A stretch of 14,971 nt of DNA from Candidatus Avimonoglobus intestinipullorum. Lineage in GTDB: Bacteria > Bacillota > Clostridia > UBA1381. The number at the start of each line of letters is the position of its first letter. Position 1 is the stretch's first letter. The position numbers and the translations under genes are program-made. The stretch covers positions 1-14,971 of the forward strand of contig DVND01000099.1 of NCBI GenBank assembly GCA_018714645.1, written 5' to 3'. Below are positions 1 through 7,988 of this stretch, one piece after another. Under the pieces are notes generated by a model, which was not told the origin of the DNA, made no database searches, and saw nothing but the letters and a program-made list of their open reading frames with translations.

Positions 1-6
1 AAAATA

Positions 7-45
7 TTGATATTATTGCCTAAAAAAGGTATAATAGTGTATAAT
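7..45 (+). promoter_or_regulatory. Tandem overlapping sigma-A promoters of the gltX operon
   Basis: Two overlapping sigma-A type promoters can be read. The first is TTGATA (7-12), a 17-bp spacer and TATAAT (30-35). The second is TTGCCT (16-21), an 18-bp spacer and TATAAT (40-45). Both -10 boxes are perfect consensus. Transcription from either would begin roughly at 42-53, leaving a 5' leader of only about 35-45 nt before the gltX start codon. Transcription start points are inferred, not observed. Sequence upstream of the window could hold further regulatory sites. Confidence 0.75.
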
Positions 46-86
46 GCTGTAAATGCAAGGTTTTTTTGACAAGAAAGGAACAGAAG

Positions 87-1745
87 ATGGATCATCAGAA
101 ATTAGCGGAACTGTTGTTCCCCAATATAACAAAAACGCCGGCGGATTATGAAAAAGAGTACCCCAGGCGGAATTTAAGCCCGGGTGCAATTGTCACGCGG
201 TTTGCGCCCAGCCCGACGGGATTTTTACATATTGGCGGGCTGTTCGCGGCATTTGTTGCGGAACGGGCCGCCCATTCCACCGGCGGCGTATTTTTCCTGC
301 GTATCGAGGATACGGATAAAAAGCGCGAGGTGGAGCATGGGATATCGGGTATCGTCAAGGGCTTGAAGGATTTCGGCATCCAAATTGACGAAGGCATGAT
401 GACGGAAACAGAGGAACAGGGCGCATACGGGCCTTATATCCAGAGTAAACGGAAGGAGATCTATCAGGCGTACTGCAAGGAACTGGTAAAGCAGGGGCTG
501 GCATACCCGTGCTTTTGCACGGCGGAGGAGCTGAACGCCATCCGCGAGCGGCAGGAGCGGGACAAGCTGACGCCGGGCTATTATGGGGAATTTGCAGCGT
601 GCCGGGATTTGTCTTTTGCGGAAATTGAAGAGAACATCAAGAGCGGCGTGCCGTACGTGGTGCGGCTACGGTCGCCCGGCAGCGAAGAACGGCGGATATC
701 CTTTGAGGACGGCATCAAAGGGACAATTGAGATGCCCGAAAATGTGCAGGATGTGGTGCTGTTAAAGACAGACGGCATCCCCACCTATCACTTTGCCCAT
801 GCCGTGGACGACCATCTGATGGGCACAACGGATGTCATCCGCGGGGATGAGTGGATTTCATCCGTGCCGATTCACATACAGTTATTCGAAGTGCTTGGCT
901 TCCAGCCGCCGCGGTATTCCCACATTTCCCCCATTATGAAGGAGGATGCGGAAACGGGGGGCAAGCGGAAGCTGTCCAAGCGGAAAGACCCGGAGGCGGC
1001 TGTGACCTATTATCATGAAGTGGGCTTCCCCAACGGCGCAGTGCTGGAGTATTTGTTGACGATTGCCAATTCTAATTATGAGGAGTGGCGTATGGCGCAT
1101 CCGGAAGCGGATATGGCGGAATTTCAATTCTCCTTTGCCCATATGAGCAAGGCGGGGGCGCTGTTCGATATGATGAAGCTCATCGATATCAGCAAAACCT
1201 ATATCACAAAGCTGACGGCGGACGAAGTGCTGGAAAACGTATTGGCATGGGCCGGGGAGTACAATCGTGAATTTTATGAAGTGTTGATGCAGAACAAGGA
1301 CTACGCAAAAGCGATATTTGCAATTGAGCGCGGCAATGCGAAGCCCAGGAAGGACATCGCAAAATGGGAGGATACGGTTTCCTATACCTGGTATTTCTAC
1401 CATCGGCCGGAGCAGTATGAATTCCCGGAAAGCCTTTCCAATGGGGATATGATTGAGATTTTGGAGCAATACAAAACGGTTTACAATGCAAACGATACCC
1501 AAGAGGATTGGTTCCCGCGGGTGCGCGATATGGCGGAGGCGCTGGGATATGCGAAGGCGCCGAAATTCTATAAAAAAGACCCGGATGCTTTCCGCGGGCA
1601 CGTGGGCGACGTCAGCGGGGTAATCCGCGCGGCGGCGACCGGGCGGCGGAATACGCCGGATTTATACGAGATTTTGCAGGTGCTGGGCACAGATGAAGTG
1701 ATGACGCGGTTTGATTTGGCAATCGATGCGCTGAAAAAGGAGTAA
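87..1745 (+). CDS. gltX: Glutamyl-tRNA synthetase (glutamate--tRNA ligase)
   Basis: This cytoplasmic class I aminoacyl-tRNA synthetase (552 aa) activates glutamate with ATP and charges tRNA(Glu). The N-terminal catalytic fold has the GluRS signature RFAPSPTGFLHIGG, with HIGG at residues 48-51; HIGG rather than HIGH is normal for GluRS. The second ATP motif is KLSKR at 295-299. A CxC pair (Cys142, Cys144) followed by tyrosines and Cys172 resembles the zinc-binding insert of some bacterial GluRS. The C-terminal third would be the anticodon-binding region. The protein is longer than the usual 460-500 aa, but such lengths occur in clostridial relatives. The ATG at 87 is chosen because AAAGGA (74-79) lies 7 nt upstream; a TTG at 66 is in frame but has no ribosome site. 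It is the first gene of the operon, 10 nt before glnS. Confidence 0.95.
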   Translation: MDHQKLAELLFPNITKTPADYEKEYPRRNLSPGAIVTRFAPSPTGFLHIGGLFAAFVAERAAHSTGGVFFLRIEDTDKKREVEHGISGIVKGLKDFGIQIDEGMMTETEEQGAYGPYIQSKRKEIYQAYCKELVKQGLAYPCFCTAEELNAIRERQERDKLTPGYYGEFAACRDLSFAEIEENIKSGVPYVVRLRSPGSEERRISFEDGIKGTIEMPENVQDVVLLKTDGIPTYHFAHAVDDHLMGTTDVIRGDEWISSVPIHIQLFEVLGFQPPRYSHISPIMKEDAETGGKRKLSKRKDPEAAVTYYHEVGFPNGAVLEYLLTIANSNYEEWRMAHPEADMAEFQFSFAHMSKAGALFDMMKLIDISKTYITKLTADEVLENVLAWAGEYNREFYEVLMQNKDYAKAIFAIERGNAKPRKDIAKWEDTVSYTWYFYHRPEQYEFPESLSNGDMIEILEQYKTVYNANDTQEDWFPRVRDMAEALGYAKAPKFYKKDPDAFRGHVGDVSGVIRAAATGRRNTPDLYEILQVLGTDEVMTRFDLAIDALKKE

Positions 1746-1755
1746 AGGACGGACG

Positions 1756-3432
1756 ATGATGGAAGAGAGAGAATTTGCAGGGACAAATTTTATACACGAG
1801 GCAATCAACAAGGATTTGGAAGAGGGCGTTTATAACCGGGTGCAGACCCGGTTTCCGCCGGAGCCGAACGGGTATCTGCACATCGGCCATGCAAAGGCGA
1901 TCTGCATCAACTTTGGAACGGCGCAGAAGTACAACGGCAAGTGTAATTTGCGCTTTGACGATACAAACCCCACCAAGGAGGATACCGAATATGTGGACGC
2001 CATCATGGAGGATATTCGATGGCTGGGCTTCCAGTGGGATCAGGTGTTTTACGCATCCGATTATTTTGATGAAATCTATGCCGCGGCGGTAAAGCTCATT
2101 AAAATGGGCAAGGCTTATGTGGATGATTTATCGGCGGAGGAAATCCGGGAATACCGCGGCACACTGAAAGAACCGGGCAAGGATAGCCCGTACCGGAATA
2201 GGAGTATCGAGGAAAACCTGGAATTGTTCCGGCAGATGACAGACGGCAAATTTGCAACCGGGGAAAAGGTGCTGCGGGCAAAAATCGATATGGCGGCGCC
2301 GAATCTGAATATGCGCGATCCGGTCATTTACCGCATCCTGCACGCGCCCCATCACCGCACAGGGGATAAGTGGTGCGTGTATCCGATGTATGATTTTGCC
2401 CATCCCATTTCCGACACGGTGGAGGGCGTGACCCATTCGCTGTGTTCGCTGGAGTTTGAGGACCACAGGCCGTTGTACAACTGGTTTTTGCAGGAGTTGG
2501 GGTATGCCGAACCGTCCCGCCAGATTGAATTTGCGCGGATGAATCTGAACTATACGCTGACCAGCAAGCGCAAGTGCTTAAAGCTGGTTACAGACGGCAT
2601 CGTCGACGGCTGGGATGACCCGCGGATGGGGACACTGTGCGGTATGCGCCGGCGGGGGTATACGCCTGCAGCCATCCGGGATTTCTGCGAGCGCATCGGC
2701 GTGGCAAAGGCTAACAGCGTGATTGATTTCGGATTGTTGGAGCATTGCGTCCGGGAGGATTTGAATAAACATGCACCGCGGGCCATGGTGGTGCTGCGCC
2801 CGCTGAAACTCATCATTGACAATTATCCGGAAGGGCAGACCGAGGGAATTGAAGTGGAAGTGAACCCGGAAAATCCGGAAGTGGGCAAGCGGACGGTGGA
2901 ATTCTCACGGGAGTTATATATTGAGGCGGACGATTTTATGGAGGAGCCGCCGAAAAAGTATTTCCGGCTGTCGCCCGGGCGGGAGGTGCGCCTGAAAAGC
3001 GCATACTACGTCACCTGCACTTCCTTTGAAAAGGACGAAAACGGGAACGTGACCTGCGTGCACTGCACCTATGACCCCGAAACCCGCGGCGGGGATTCGC
3101 CGGACGGGCGGAAGGTCAAGGGGACAATCCATTGGGTCAGCGCGGCGCATGCGCTGGATGCGGAGGTGCGGCTTTACGACCGGCTGTTCAATGTGGAGAA
3201 TCCATCGGATGAAAGCAAGGTCGGAAGCTTTTTGGAGAATTTGAACCCTGCGTCGGAAGAAGTGCTGACGGGGTGCAAGATTGAAAGCAATCTCAAAGGC
3301 GTGCAGCCGGGGGAGGCGTTCCAGTTCCTGCGGCTGGGGTATTTCTGCGTAGACCCGGACAGCACGGACGGGAAATTGATATTTAACAGGACCGTCGCCC
3401 TGAAGGACTCTTGGGCGAAGGTCAATAAATAA
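1756..3432 (+). CDS. glnS: Glutaminyl-tRNA synthetase (glutamine--tRNA ligase)
   Basis: This 558-aa class I synthetase attaches glutamine directly to tRNA(Gln). The GlnRS-specific motif FPPEPNGYLHIGHAK is present, with HIGH at residues 42-45, and LTSKRK at 268-273 is the KMSKS-equivalent loop, followed by the typical GWDDPRM sequence. The C-terminal half from about residue 340 is the two-barrel anticodon-binding region. Length matches the Escherichia coli enzyme (about 554 aa), so it appears intact. AAAGGA (1744-1749) overlaps the gltX stop and lies 6 nt before ATG 1756; ATG 1759 is an equally plausible start. Many Firmicutes lack GlnRS and make Gln-tRNA by amidating Glu-tRNA(Gln) with GatCAB, so a full GlnRS beside GluRS is informative. 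Bacterial GlnRS is generally thought to derive from eukaryotes by ancient transfer. Confidence 0.96.
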   Translation: MMEEREFAGTNFIHEAINKDLEEGVYNRVQTRFPPEPNGYLHIGHAKAICINFGTAQKYNGKCNLRFDDTNPTKEDTEYVDAIMEDIRWLGFQWDQVFYASDYFDEIYAAAVKLIKMGKAYVDDLSAEEIREYRGTLKEPGKDSPYRNRSIEENLELFRQMTDGKFATGEKVLRAKIDMAAPNLNMRDPVIYRILHAPHHRTGDKWCVYPMYDFAHPISDTVEGVTHSLCSLEFEDHRPLYNWFLQELGYAEPSRQIEFARMNLNYTLTSKRKCLKLVTDGIVDGWDDPRMGTLCGMRRRGYTPAAIRDFCERIGVAKANSVIDFGLLEHCVREDLNKHAPRAMVVLRPLKLIIDNYPEGQTEGIEVEVNPENPEVGKRTVEFSRELYIEADDFMEEPPKKYFRLSPGREVRLKSAYYVTCTSFEKDENGNVTCVHCTYDPETRGGDSPDGRKVKGTIHWVSAAHALDAEVRLYDRLFNVENPSDESKVGSFLENLNPASEEVLTGCKIESNLKGVQPGEAFQFLRLGYFCVDPDSTDGKLIFNRTVALKDSWAKVNK

Positions 3433-3462
3433 ATTGGTATATATTTGGAAAGGAAATGACTT

Positions 3463-4656
3463 ATGAACAACAATGAACGATATTTTTCGGAACGGTCGAA
3501 GCCGCTGAAGGCGTCCGCAATCCGCGAAATGTTTAAGCTGATGGCGGATCCGGCGGTGATTTCCCTGGCGGGTGGGTCGCCTGCGCCGGAATTGTTCCCG
3601 GGAGAGGAATTATCAAAAATTGCGGGGAAAATCTTGATGACGAACCCGACCGGCGCGCTGCAATACGGCACCACCGACGGCTATAAGCCCCTCAAAGAAC
3701 TGGTGGCGGAGCGGGTGCGGAAAATCGGCTCCATCAAGGAGGGCGATAAACTCATCATTACCACCGGCGCACAGCAGGGGATTGATTTGGCGGCGAAGGC
3801 CCTGGTCAATGAAGGCGAACCTGTTGTGGTGGAGGCGCCGACGTTTGTGGGGACGTTAAATTCCCTGCGCTCTTATCAGGCGAAGTTGATTGGTGTAAAA
3901 ATGGATGATGACGGCATGAATATGGAGGCGCTGGAGGAAGCTTTAAAAAACAACAACGTGAAGCTGATTTACACAATCCCCACTTTCCAGAACCCGTCGG
4001 GCATCACCATGTCCCTGGAAAAGCGCAAAAAGCTGCTGGCACTGGCGGAGCAGTACGATGCGGTGATTTTGGAAGATAACCCCTACGGCGATCTGCGGTT
4101 TGCGGGAACGGATATCCCAACTGTTAAATCCATGGATACAAGTGGCCGTGTGATTTATGTAGGCACCTTCTCAAAAATCCTGTCGCCCGGGATGCGGATT
4201 GGGTATGTGATCGCAAACGCGGATTTTGTGGATAAAATCGAAGTGTTGAAGCAGGCCAACGACGTGCATACGCCGCTTTTAACCCAGATGATGGCGGCGG
4301 AATTTTTGAAAAAATACGACATTGACCAATATATTGAAAAATCGAGAAAGCTGTATGGGGAAAAGTGTGCGTTTATGCTGGAATGCATGGATAAGTATTT
4401 CCCCAATACCGTTTCTTACACCCGTCCCCAGGGCGGCCTGTTCATTATGTGCACGATGCCGGAGGGGACGGATTCCAATAAGATCCTGGCAGAGTGCCTG
4501 AAAGAAAAGGTGGCGTTTGTGGCGGGCAACAGCTTTGAAGTGGACGCGGATAAACCGGCCAATTATTTCCGCCTGAATTATTCCACAATGCCCAATGAGA
4601 AAATTGAACAGGGCATCAAGGCGATTGGGAAAGTGCTGAAAGAACAGCTTGGCTGA
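3463..4656 (+). CDS. PLP-dependent class I/II aminotransferase (LysN / 2-aminoadipate aminotransferase-like)
   Basis: This 397-aa fold-type I aminotransferase is cytoplasmic and transfers an amino group between an amino acid and a 2-oxo acid. The PLP-binding lysine is Lys238 in GTFSKILSPGMRIGY. Other expected residues are Asn177 in FQNPSG, Asp205 and Tyr208 in EDNPYGD (cofactor contacts), and Arg370 in NYFRLNYS, which should bind the substrate carboxylate. The N-terminal SLAGGSPAPELFP stretch and overall length match the group holding 2-aminoadipate/kynurenine/aromatic aminotransferases and the aminotransferase half of MocR regulators, but there is no DNA-binding domain here. The substrate cannot be read from sequence; aromatic, branched or aminoadipate acids are possible. 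A strong GGAAAGGA (3447-3454) precedes ATG 3463. It lies 30 nt after glnS and 18 nt before the trpS start. Confidence 0.9.
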   Translation: MNNNERYFSERSKPLKASAIREMFKLMADPAVISLAGGSPAPELFPGEELSKIAGKILMTNPTGALQYGTTDGYKPLKELVAERVRKIGSIKEGDKLIITTGAQQGIDLAAKALVNEGEPVVVEAPTFVGTLNSLRSYQAKLIGVKMDDDGMNMEALEEALKNNNVKLIYTIPTFQNPSGITMSLEKRKKLLALAEQYDAVILEDNPYGDLRFAGTDIPTVKSMDTSGRVIYVGTFSKILSPGMRIGYVIANADFVDKIEVLKQANDVHTPLLTQMMAAEFLKKYDIDQYIEKSRKLYGEKCAFMLECMDKYFPNTVSYTRPQGGLFIMCTMPEGTDSNKILAECLKEKVAFVAGNSFEVDADKPANYFRLNYSTMPNEKIEQGIKAIGKVLKEQLG

Positions 4657-4674
4657 GGATTGAAGGGGGATCAC

Positions 4675-5673
4675 ATGGATAAGAAAATTATATTTTCAGG
4701 CGTACAGCCTTCCGGGAATATTACACTGGGGAATTATCTGGGCGCAATCAAGAATTGGGTGGATTTGCAAAAGGACTATAGCTGCCGGTACGCAATTATG
4801 GATATGCATTCCATTACTGTCCGGCAGGATCCTGCCCAATTGCGCAAGCGGACGCTGGATCTGTTAAAGCTGTACATCGCCTGCGGGATTGACCCGGAAG
4901 AGAATCTGCTGTTTATCCAATCCCAGGCGCCGGCACATGCACAGCTGGCGTGGGTGCTGAACTGCTACACCTATATGGGCGAACTGTCGCGCATGACCCA
5001 GTATAAGGACAAATGTGCCCAACATGCGGACAATATCAATGCGGGGCTGTTTACATACCCGGTGCTGATGGCGGCGGACATTCTGCTGTATCAGGCGGAT
5101 TTGGTGCCTGTTGGGAAGGATCAGATGCAGCATATTGAAATTACGCGGGATATTGCGGGGCGGTTTAACGCCCTTTACGGCGATGTGTTCAAAATCCCGG
5201 AGGGCTTTTTGCCCAAGGCGGGCGCAAAGGTCATGAGCCTGACGGAACCGACTAAGAAGATGTCCAAATCCGACGAAAACCCGAAGGCATACATCTCCAT
5301 TTTGGATGATTTTAATGTGATTGCGAAGAAAATTAAAAGCGCTGTTACGGACAGCGAAGGCGTTGTGGAATACCGCGAGGGCGACGAAACCAAGGCGGGT
5401 ATCAACAACCTGCTCACCATTATGGCAGCAGTGACCGGGCGCGCGGTGGAGGATATCGCTGCGGACTATGCGGGAAAAGGCTACGGCGCATTTAAGGCGG
5501 ACGTTGCAGAAGCTGTTGTGGAGCACATCCGCCCGATCCGGGAAAAATATGACAGCCTTTCCGGGAATAAGGATTATCTTGTGAGCATTTATACAAAAGG
5601 TGCGGAGAAAGCGTGCGCAATCTCGGAGCGGACGCTGCAAAAGGTTTATAAAAAGGTTGGATTCGTGCTGTAA
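4675..5673 (+). CDS. trpS: Tryptophanyl-tRNA synthetase (tryptophan--tRNA ligase)
   Basis: This 332-aa cytoplasmic class I synthetase charges tRNA(Trp). The N-terminal GVQPSGNITLGNYLGA carries the TrpRS form of the HIGH motif (TLGN, residues 17-20), and KMSKSDENPKAYI carries KMSKS at 195-199. The middle section MADILLYQADLVPVGKDQ is the typical TrpRS substrate-pocket region. Length is usual for the bacterial family. AAGGGGGA (4663-4670) lies 4 nt before ATG 4675; an in-frame TTG at 4660 precedes that site and is unlikely. Only 18 nt separate it from the aminotransferase stop, so there is no space for its own T-box or promoter, and it should be translated from the gltX operon transcript. Confidence 0.96.
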   Translation: MDKKIIFSGVQPSGNITLGNYLGAIKNWVDLQKDYSCRYAIMDMHSITVRQDPAQLRKRTLDLLKLYIACGIDPEENLLFIQSQAPAHAQLAWVLNCYTYMGELSRMTQYKDKCAQHADNINAGLFTYPVLMAADILLYQADLVPVGKDQMQHIEITRDIAGRFNALYGDVFKIPEGFLPKAGAKVMSLTEPTKKMSKSDENPKAYISILDDFNVIAKKIKSAVTDSEGVVEYREGDETKAGINNLLTIMAAVTGRAVEDIAADYAGKGYGAFKADVAEAVVEHIRPIREKYDSLSGNKDYLVSIYTKGAEKACAISERTLQKVYKKVGFVL

Positions 5674-5700
5674 GGCATACCGGAAAGGGATATATTCGAT

Positions 5701-6780
5701 ATGGATACGAAAGAAATTGTGACGTTGATATTCGCATTTATCATTGCGTTTATTTTCACGTTTGCATCTACGCCGCTGGTTCGGCGGCTGGCATTTAAGA
5801 TCAAGGCTGTGGATGTGCCGCGGGACGGGCGGCGGATGCACAAGAAGCCGATCCCGCGGCTGGGCGGGCTTGCCATTATATTTGGGTTCATGGTATCCGT
5901 CCTGTGTTTCGGGGAGCCTTCTCGGCGGACGCTGGCAATGCTTGGCGGCGCGCTGATTATCGCGGCCATGGGTGTGGTGGATGACATTAAGACGCTGAAT
6001 GCAAAGCCGAAATTCCTGATCCAGATCGTTGCGGCGCTGGTGGTGGTCTGGTTTGGCGACCTGCGGATCGATGTGCTGACGAATCCCAATTTTTTCTCGG
6101 ACAACCCGTTTTGGGTGCTGCCGGACTGGCTATCGATCATCCTGACAATTGTCTGGATCGTGTTTATTACCAATGCGGTTAATTTTATCGATGGATTGGA
6201 CGGCCTGGCGGCGGGGGTTTCGGCAATCATGTCCGTCAGCCTGGTGTTTATCGCCGTGCGGGTGGGGGAATACAGTGTGGCGGTGATTGGCTTGTCGCTG
6301 ATGGGCGCCTGCTTTGGATTCCTGCCGTATAACTTCAATCCGGCGAAAATTTTTATGGGCGATACCGGTTCCACCTTTTTGGGATTTATTTTAGCGACGC
6401 TGTCCATACAGGGCGTGTTTAAAAGCTATGCAATTATCTCGTTTGCCGTCCCGCTGCTGATTCTGGGGCTGCCGTTGTTTGATGCGTCTTTTGCGATGAT
6501 CCGGCGGATCGCCCATGGGAAAAGCCCCATGTCTGCAGACCGCGGGCATCTGCACCACCGGCTGATCGACATGGGCTTTTCGCAAAAGCAGACGGTATTT
6601 ATCCTGTACGCCATCAGCGGCGTGCTGGGGATCACCGCTGTGGTGCTGGCGGAAAGCGGCGCACTGCGGGCGATTTTGCTGTTAATCTGTGTGCTCATAT
6701 TCATTTTGATACAGGGCATGATGGGCAAAACGCCGAACAATGATGAAAATAAAACGGAGGAAAACCATGAAGAAGATTAA
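5701..6780 (+). CDS. tagO: Undecaprenyl-phosphate GlcNAc-1-phosphate transferase (WecA/TagO family)
   Basis: This 359-aa polytopic membrane enzyme of the MraY/WecA/TagO family moves GlcNAc-1-phosphate from UDP-GlcNAc to undecaprenyl phosphate at the inner face of the membrane, starting wall teichoic acid or another surface glycan. Visible family motifs are DVPRDGRRMHKKPIPRLGG near the N-terminus, the catalytic/Mg2+ pair Asp94-Asp95 in GVVDD, NFIDGLDGLA (Asp164, Asp167), GDTGS (Asp221) and the HxHH-type carbohydrate loop RGHLHHRL (His283, His285, His286). About ten hydrophobic segments alternate with these loops. The tail after the last membrane segment is hydrophilic. AAAGGGA (5684-5690) precedes ATG 5701 by 10 nt. 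The stop codon lies 14 nt inside the next gene, a UDP-GlcNAc 2-epimerase, which supports a TagO role over peptidoglycan MraY. It might also serve a capsule or secondary wall polymer. Confidence 0.93.
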   Translation: MDTKEIVTLIFAFIIAFIFTFASTPLVRRLAFKIKAVDVPRDGRRMHKKPIPRLGGLAIIFGFMVSVLCFGEPSRRTLAMLGGALIIAAMGVVDDIKTLNAKPKFLIQIVAALVVVWFGDLRIDVLTNPNFFSDNPFWVLPDWLSIILTIVWIVFITNAVNFIDGLDGLAAGVSAIMSVSLVFIAVRVGEYSVAVIGLSLMGACFGFLPYNFNPAKIFMGDTGSTFLGFILATLSIQGVFKSYAIISFAVPLLILGLPLFDASFAMIRRIAHGKSPMSADRGHLHHRLIDMGFSQKQTVFILYAISGVLGITAVVLAESGALRAILLLICVLIFILIQGMMGKTPNNDENKTEENHEED

Positions 6781-7915
6781 GGTGATGACGGTGTTTGGCA
6801 CGCGCCCGGAGGCGATTAAAATGGCGCCGCTGGCATTGGAATTGCAGAAATACCCGGAAATTGAGCCATGCGTCTGCGTGACGGCGCAGCACCGGGAGAT
6901 GTTGGACCAGGTGCTGGATATTTTTCAATTAAAGCCGGATTATGATTTGGATATCATGAAGGAGCGCCAGACGCTGATTGGAATCACGACACGGGTGCTG
7001 GAAGGGCTGGACGGTGTGATGAAGGAGGCAAAGCCGGACCTGGTGCTTGTGCATGGGGACACCTCCACCACCTTTGTGGGGGCGCTGGCTGCATTTTATA
7101 ATCAGATCAAGGTGGGGCACGTGGAAGCGGGGTTGCGGACCTATGACAAGTATTCGCCGTTCCCTGAGGAGATGAACCGCTGCCTGACAGGGCGGATTGC
7201 CGACCTGCATTTTGCGCCTACGGTGCAAAACCGGGAAAATCTGCTCCGGGAAGCGATCCCGGCGGAGCATATCTATATCACGGGGAATACGGTTATCGAT
7301 GCATTGAAAACAACCGTGCGGCCGGATTATGTGTTCCAGACGCCGGTACTGAATGAACTGGATTTTGAGAAAAGACGGGTCATCCTTGTGACGGCGCACC
7401 GGCGCGAAAACCTGGGAGCGCCTCTTGAGCAAATCTGTTGTGCTTTAAAAGAGCTGGCGGAGACTTATGAGGATGTGGAATTGGTTTACCCGGTCCACTT
7501 GAACCCGGCTGTGCGGGAGACGGTGTTTGGTATTCTGGGCGGGATGGAGCGGGTGCACTTGATAGACCCGATCAATGTGGATGAATTGCATAACGCCATA
7601 AGCCGCAGCTATTTGGTGATGACGGATTCCGGCGGCATCCAGGAGGAAGCGCCCGCGCTGGCAAAGCCGGTGCTGGTGCTGCGCAGGGAAACGGAGCGGC
7701 CGGAGGCGGTGGCGGCCGGGACGGTGAAAATTGCCGGCGTGGAAAAGGATACCATCGTCCGCATGGCAAAAGAGCTGTTGGAGGATGAAGCAGCTTATGC
7801 GAAAATGGCCCATGCGGCGAATCCTTACGGCGATGGGGAAGCGTCCCGCCGGATTACAGAAGCAATTTTGTATGCATTCGGTTTGCGGGCGGAGCGGCCT
7901 GCGGACTTTCAGTGA
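6767..7915 (+). CDS. mnaA: UDP-N-acetylglucosamine 2-epimerase, non-hydrolysing
   Basis: This cytoplasmic enzyme (382 aa) interconverts UDP-GlcNAc and UDP-ManNAc. UDP-ManNAc supplies the second sugar of the teichoic acid linkage unit (through TagA) or other ManNAc-containing glycans. The family start VFGTRPEAIKMAPL, HGDTSTT (Asp98), VEAGLRT (Glu120), PFPEEMNR (Glu134), TAHRREN (His211) and DSGGIQEEAPALAKPVL are all present. These match the catalytic Asp/Glu/Glu/His set of Escherichia coli WecB, and the length is typical. GGAGG (6756-6760) sits 6 nt before ATG 6767. An upstream in-frame ATG at 6740 lies inside tagO, has no ribosome site and would add an uncharacteristic basic tail. The 14-nt overlap with tagO suggests translational coupling. 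The stop codon merges into the operon terminator. Confidence 0.95.
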   Translation: MKKIKVMTVFGTRPEAIKMAPLALELQKYPEIEPCVCVTAQHREMLDQVLDIFQLKPDYDLDIMKERQTLIGITTRVLEGLDGVMKEAKPDLVLVHGDTSTTFVGALAAFYNQIKVGHVEAGLRTYDKYSPFPEEMNRCLTGRIADLHFAPTVQNRENLLREAIPAEHIYITGNTVIDALKTTVRPDYVFQTPVLNELDFEKRRVILVTAHRRENLGAPLEQICCALKELAETYEDVELVYPVHLNPAVRETVFGILGGMERVHLIDPINVDELHNAISRSYLVMTDSGGIQEEAPALAKPVLVLRRETERPEAVAAGTVKIAGVEKDTIVRMAKELLEDEAAYAKMAHAANPYGDGEASRRITEAILYAFGLRAERPADFQ

Positions 7916-7952
7916 AAAAATAAGCCTTTCTAACAGAAAGGCTTATTTTTTT
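7915..7952. terminator. Strong intrinsic terminator after mnaA, probably bidirectional
   Basis: The arm TAAGCCTTTCT (7921-7931) pairs perfectly with AGAAAGGCTTA (7935-7945) around a 3-nt loop. The flanking A-run (7915-7920) can pair with the T-run (7946-7952), so the structure works as a rho-independent terminator from either strand. It begins at the last base of the mnaA stop codon and marks the end of the gltX-mnaA unit. Confidence 0.92.
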
Positions 7953-7988
7953 CCCTGTTTTATCATATAGTTTTTATGAGGTGGTTGC

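Noticed and set aside
48..51. HIGG instead of HIGH in GluRS (residue numbers 48-51) as a possible inactive enzyme
   Set aside because: HIGG/HVGG is the usual form of this motif in bacterial GluRS, so it is not a defect.
882..1601. 239-aa antisense ORF opposite gltX
   Set aside because: Mirrors gltX codons and shows no recognisable domain.
4864..5841. 325-aa antisense ORF opposite trpS and tagO
   Set aside because: It is antisense to two genes with full catalytic motifs, is rich in His/Arg/Cys without domain character, and has no ribosome site. Codon bias of the coding strand explains it.
5646..6407. 253-aa antisense ORF opposite tagO
   Set aside because: Low-complexity Ser/Thr/Ile/Asn composition typical of a reversed membrane-protein gene; no start signals.
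6740..6766. Nine-residue N-terminal extension of MnaA from ATG 6740
   Set aside because: No ribosome site before 6740, whereas GGAGG lies 6 nt before ATG 6767, which starts the normal family N-terminus.
7953..7988. Promoter for the carboxypeptidase gene
   Set aside because: A TATAGT is present at 7966-7971, but the matching -35 position lies within the terminator T-run and is poor, so I do not call it.
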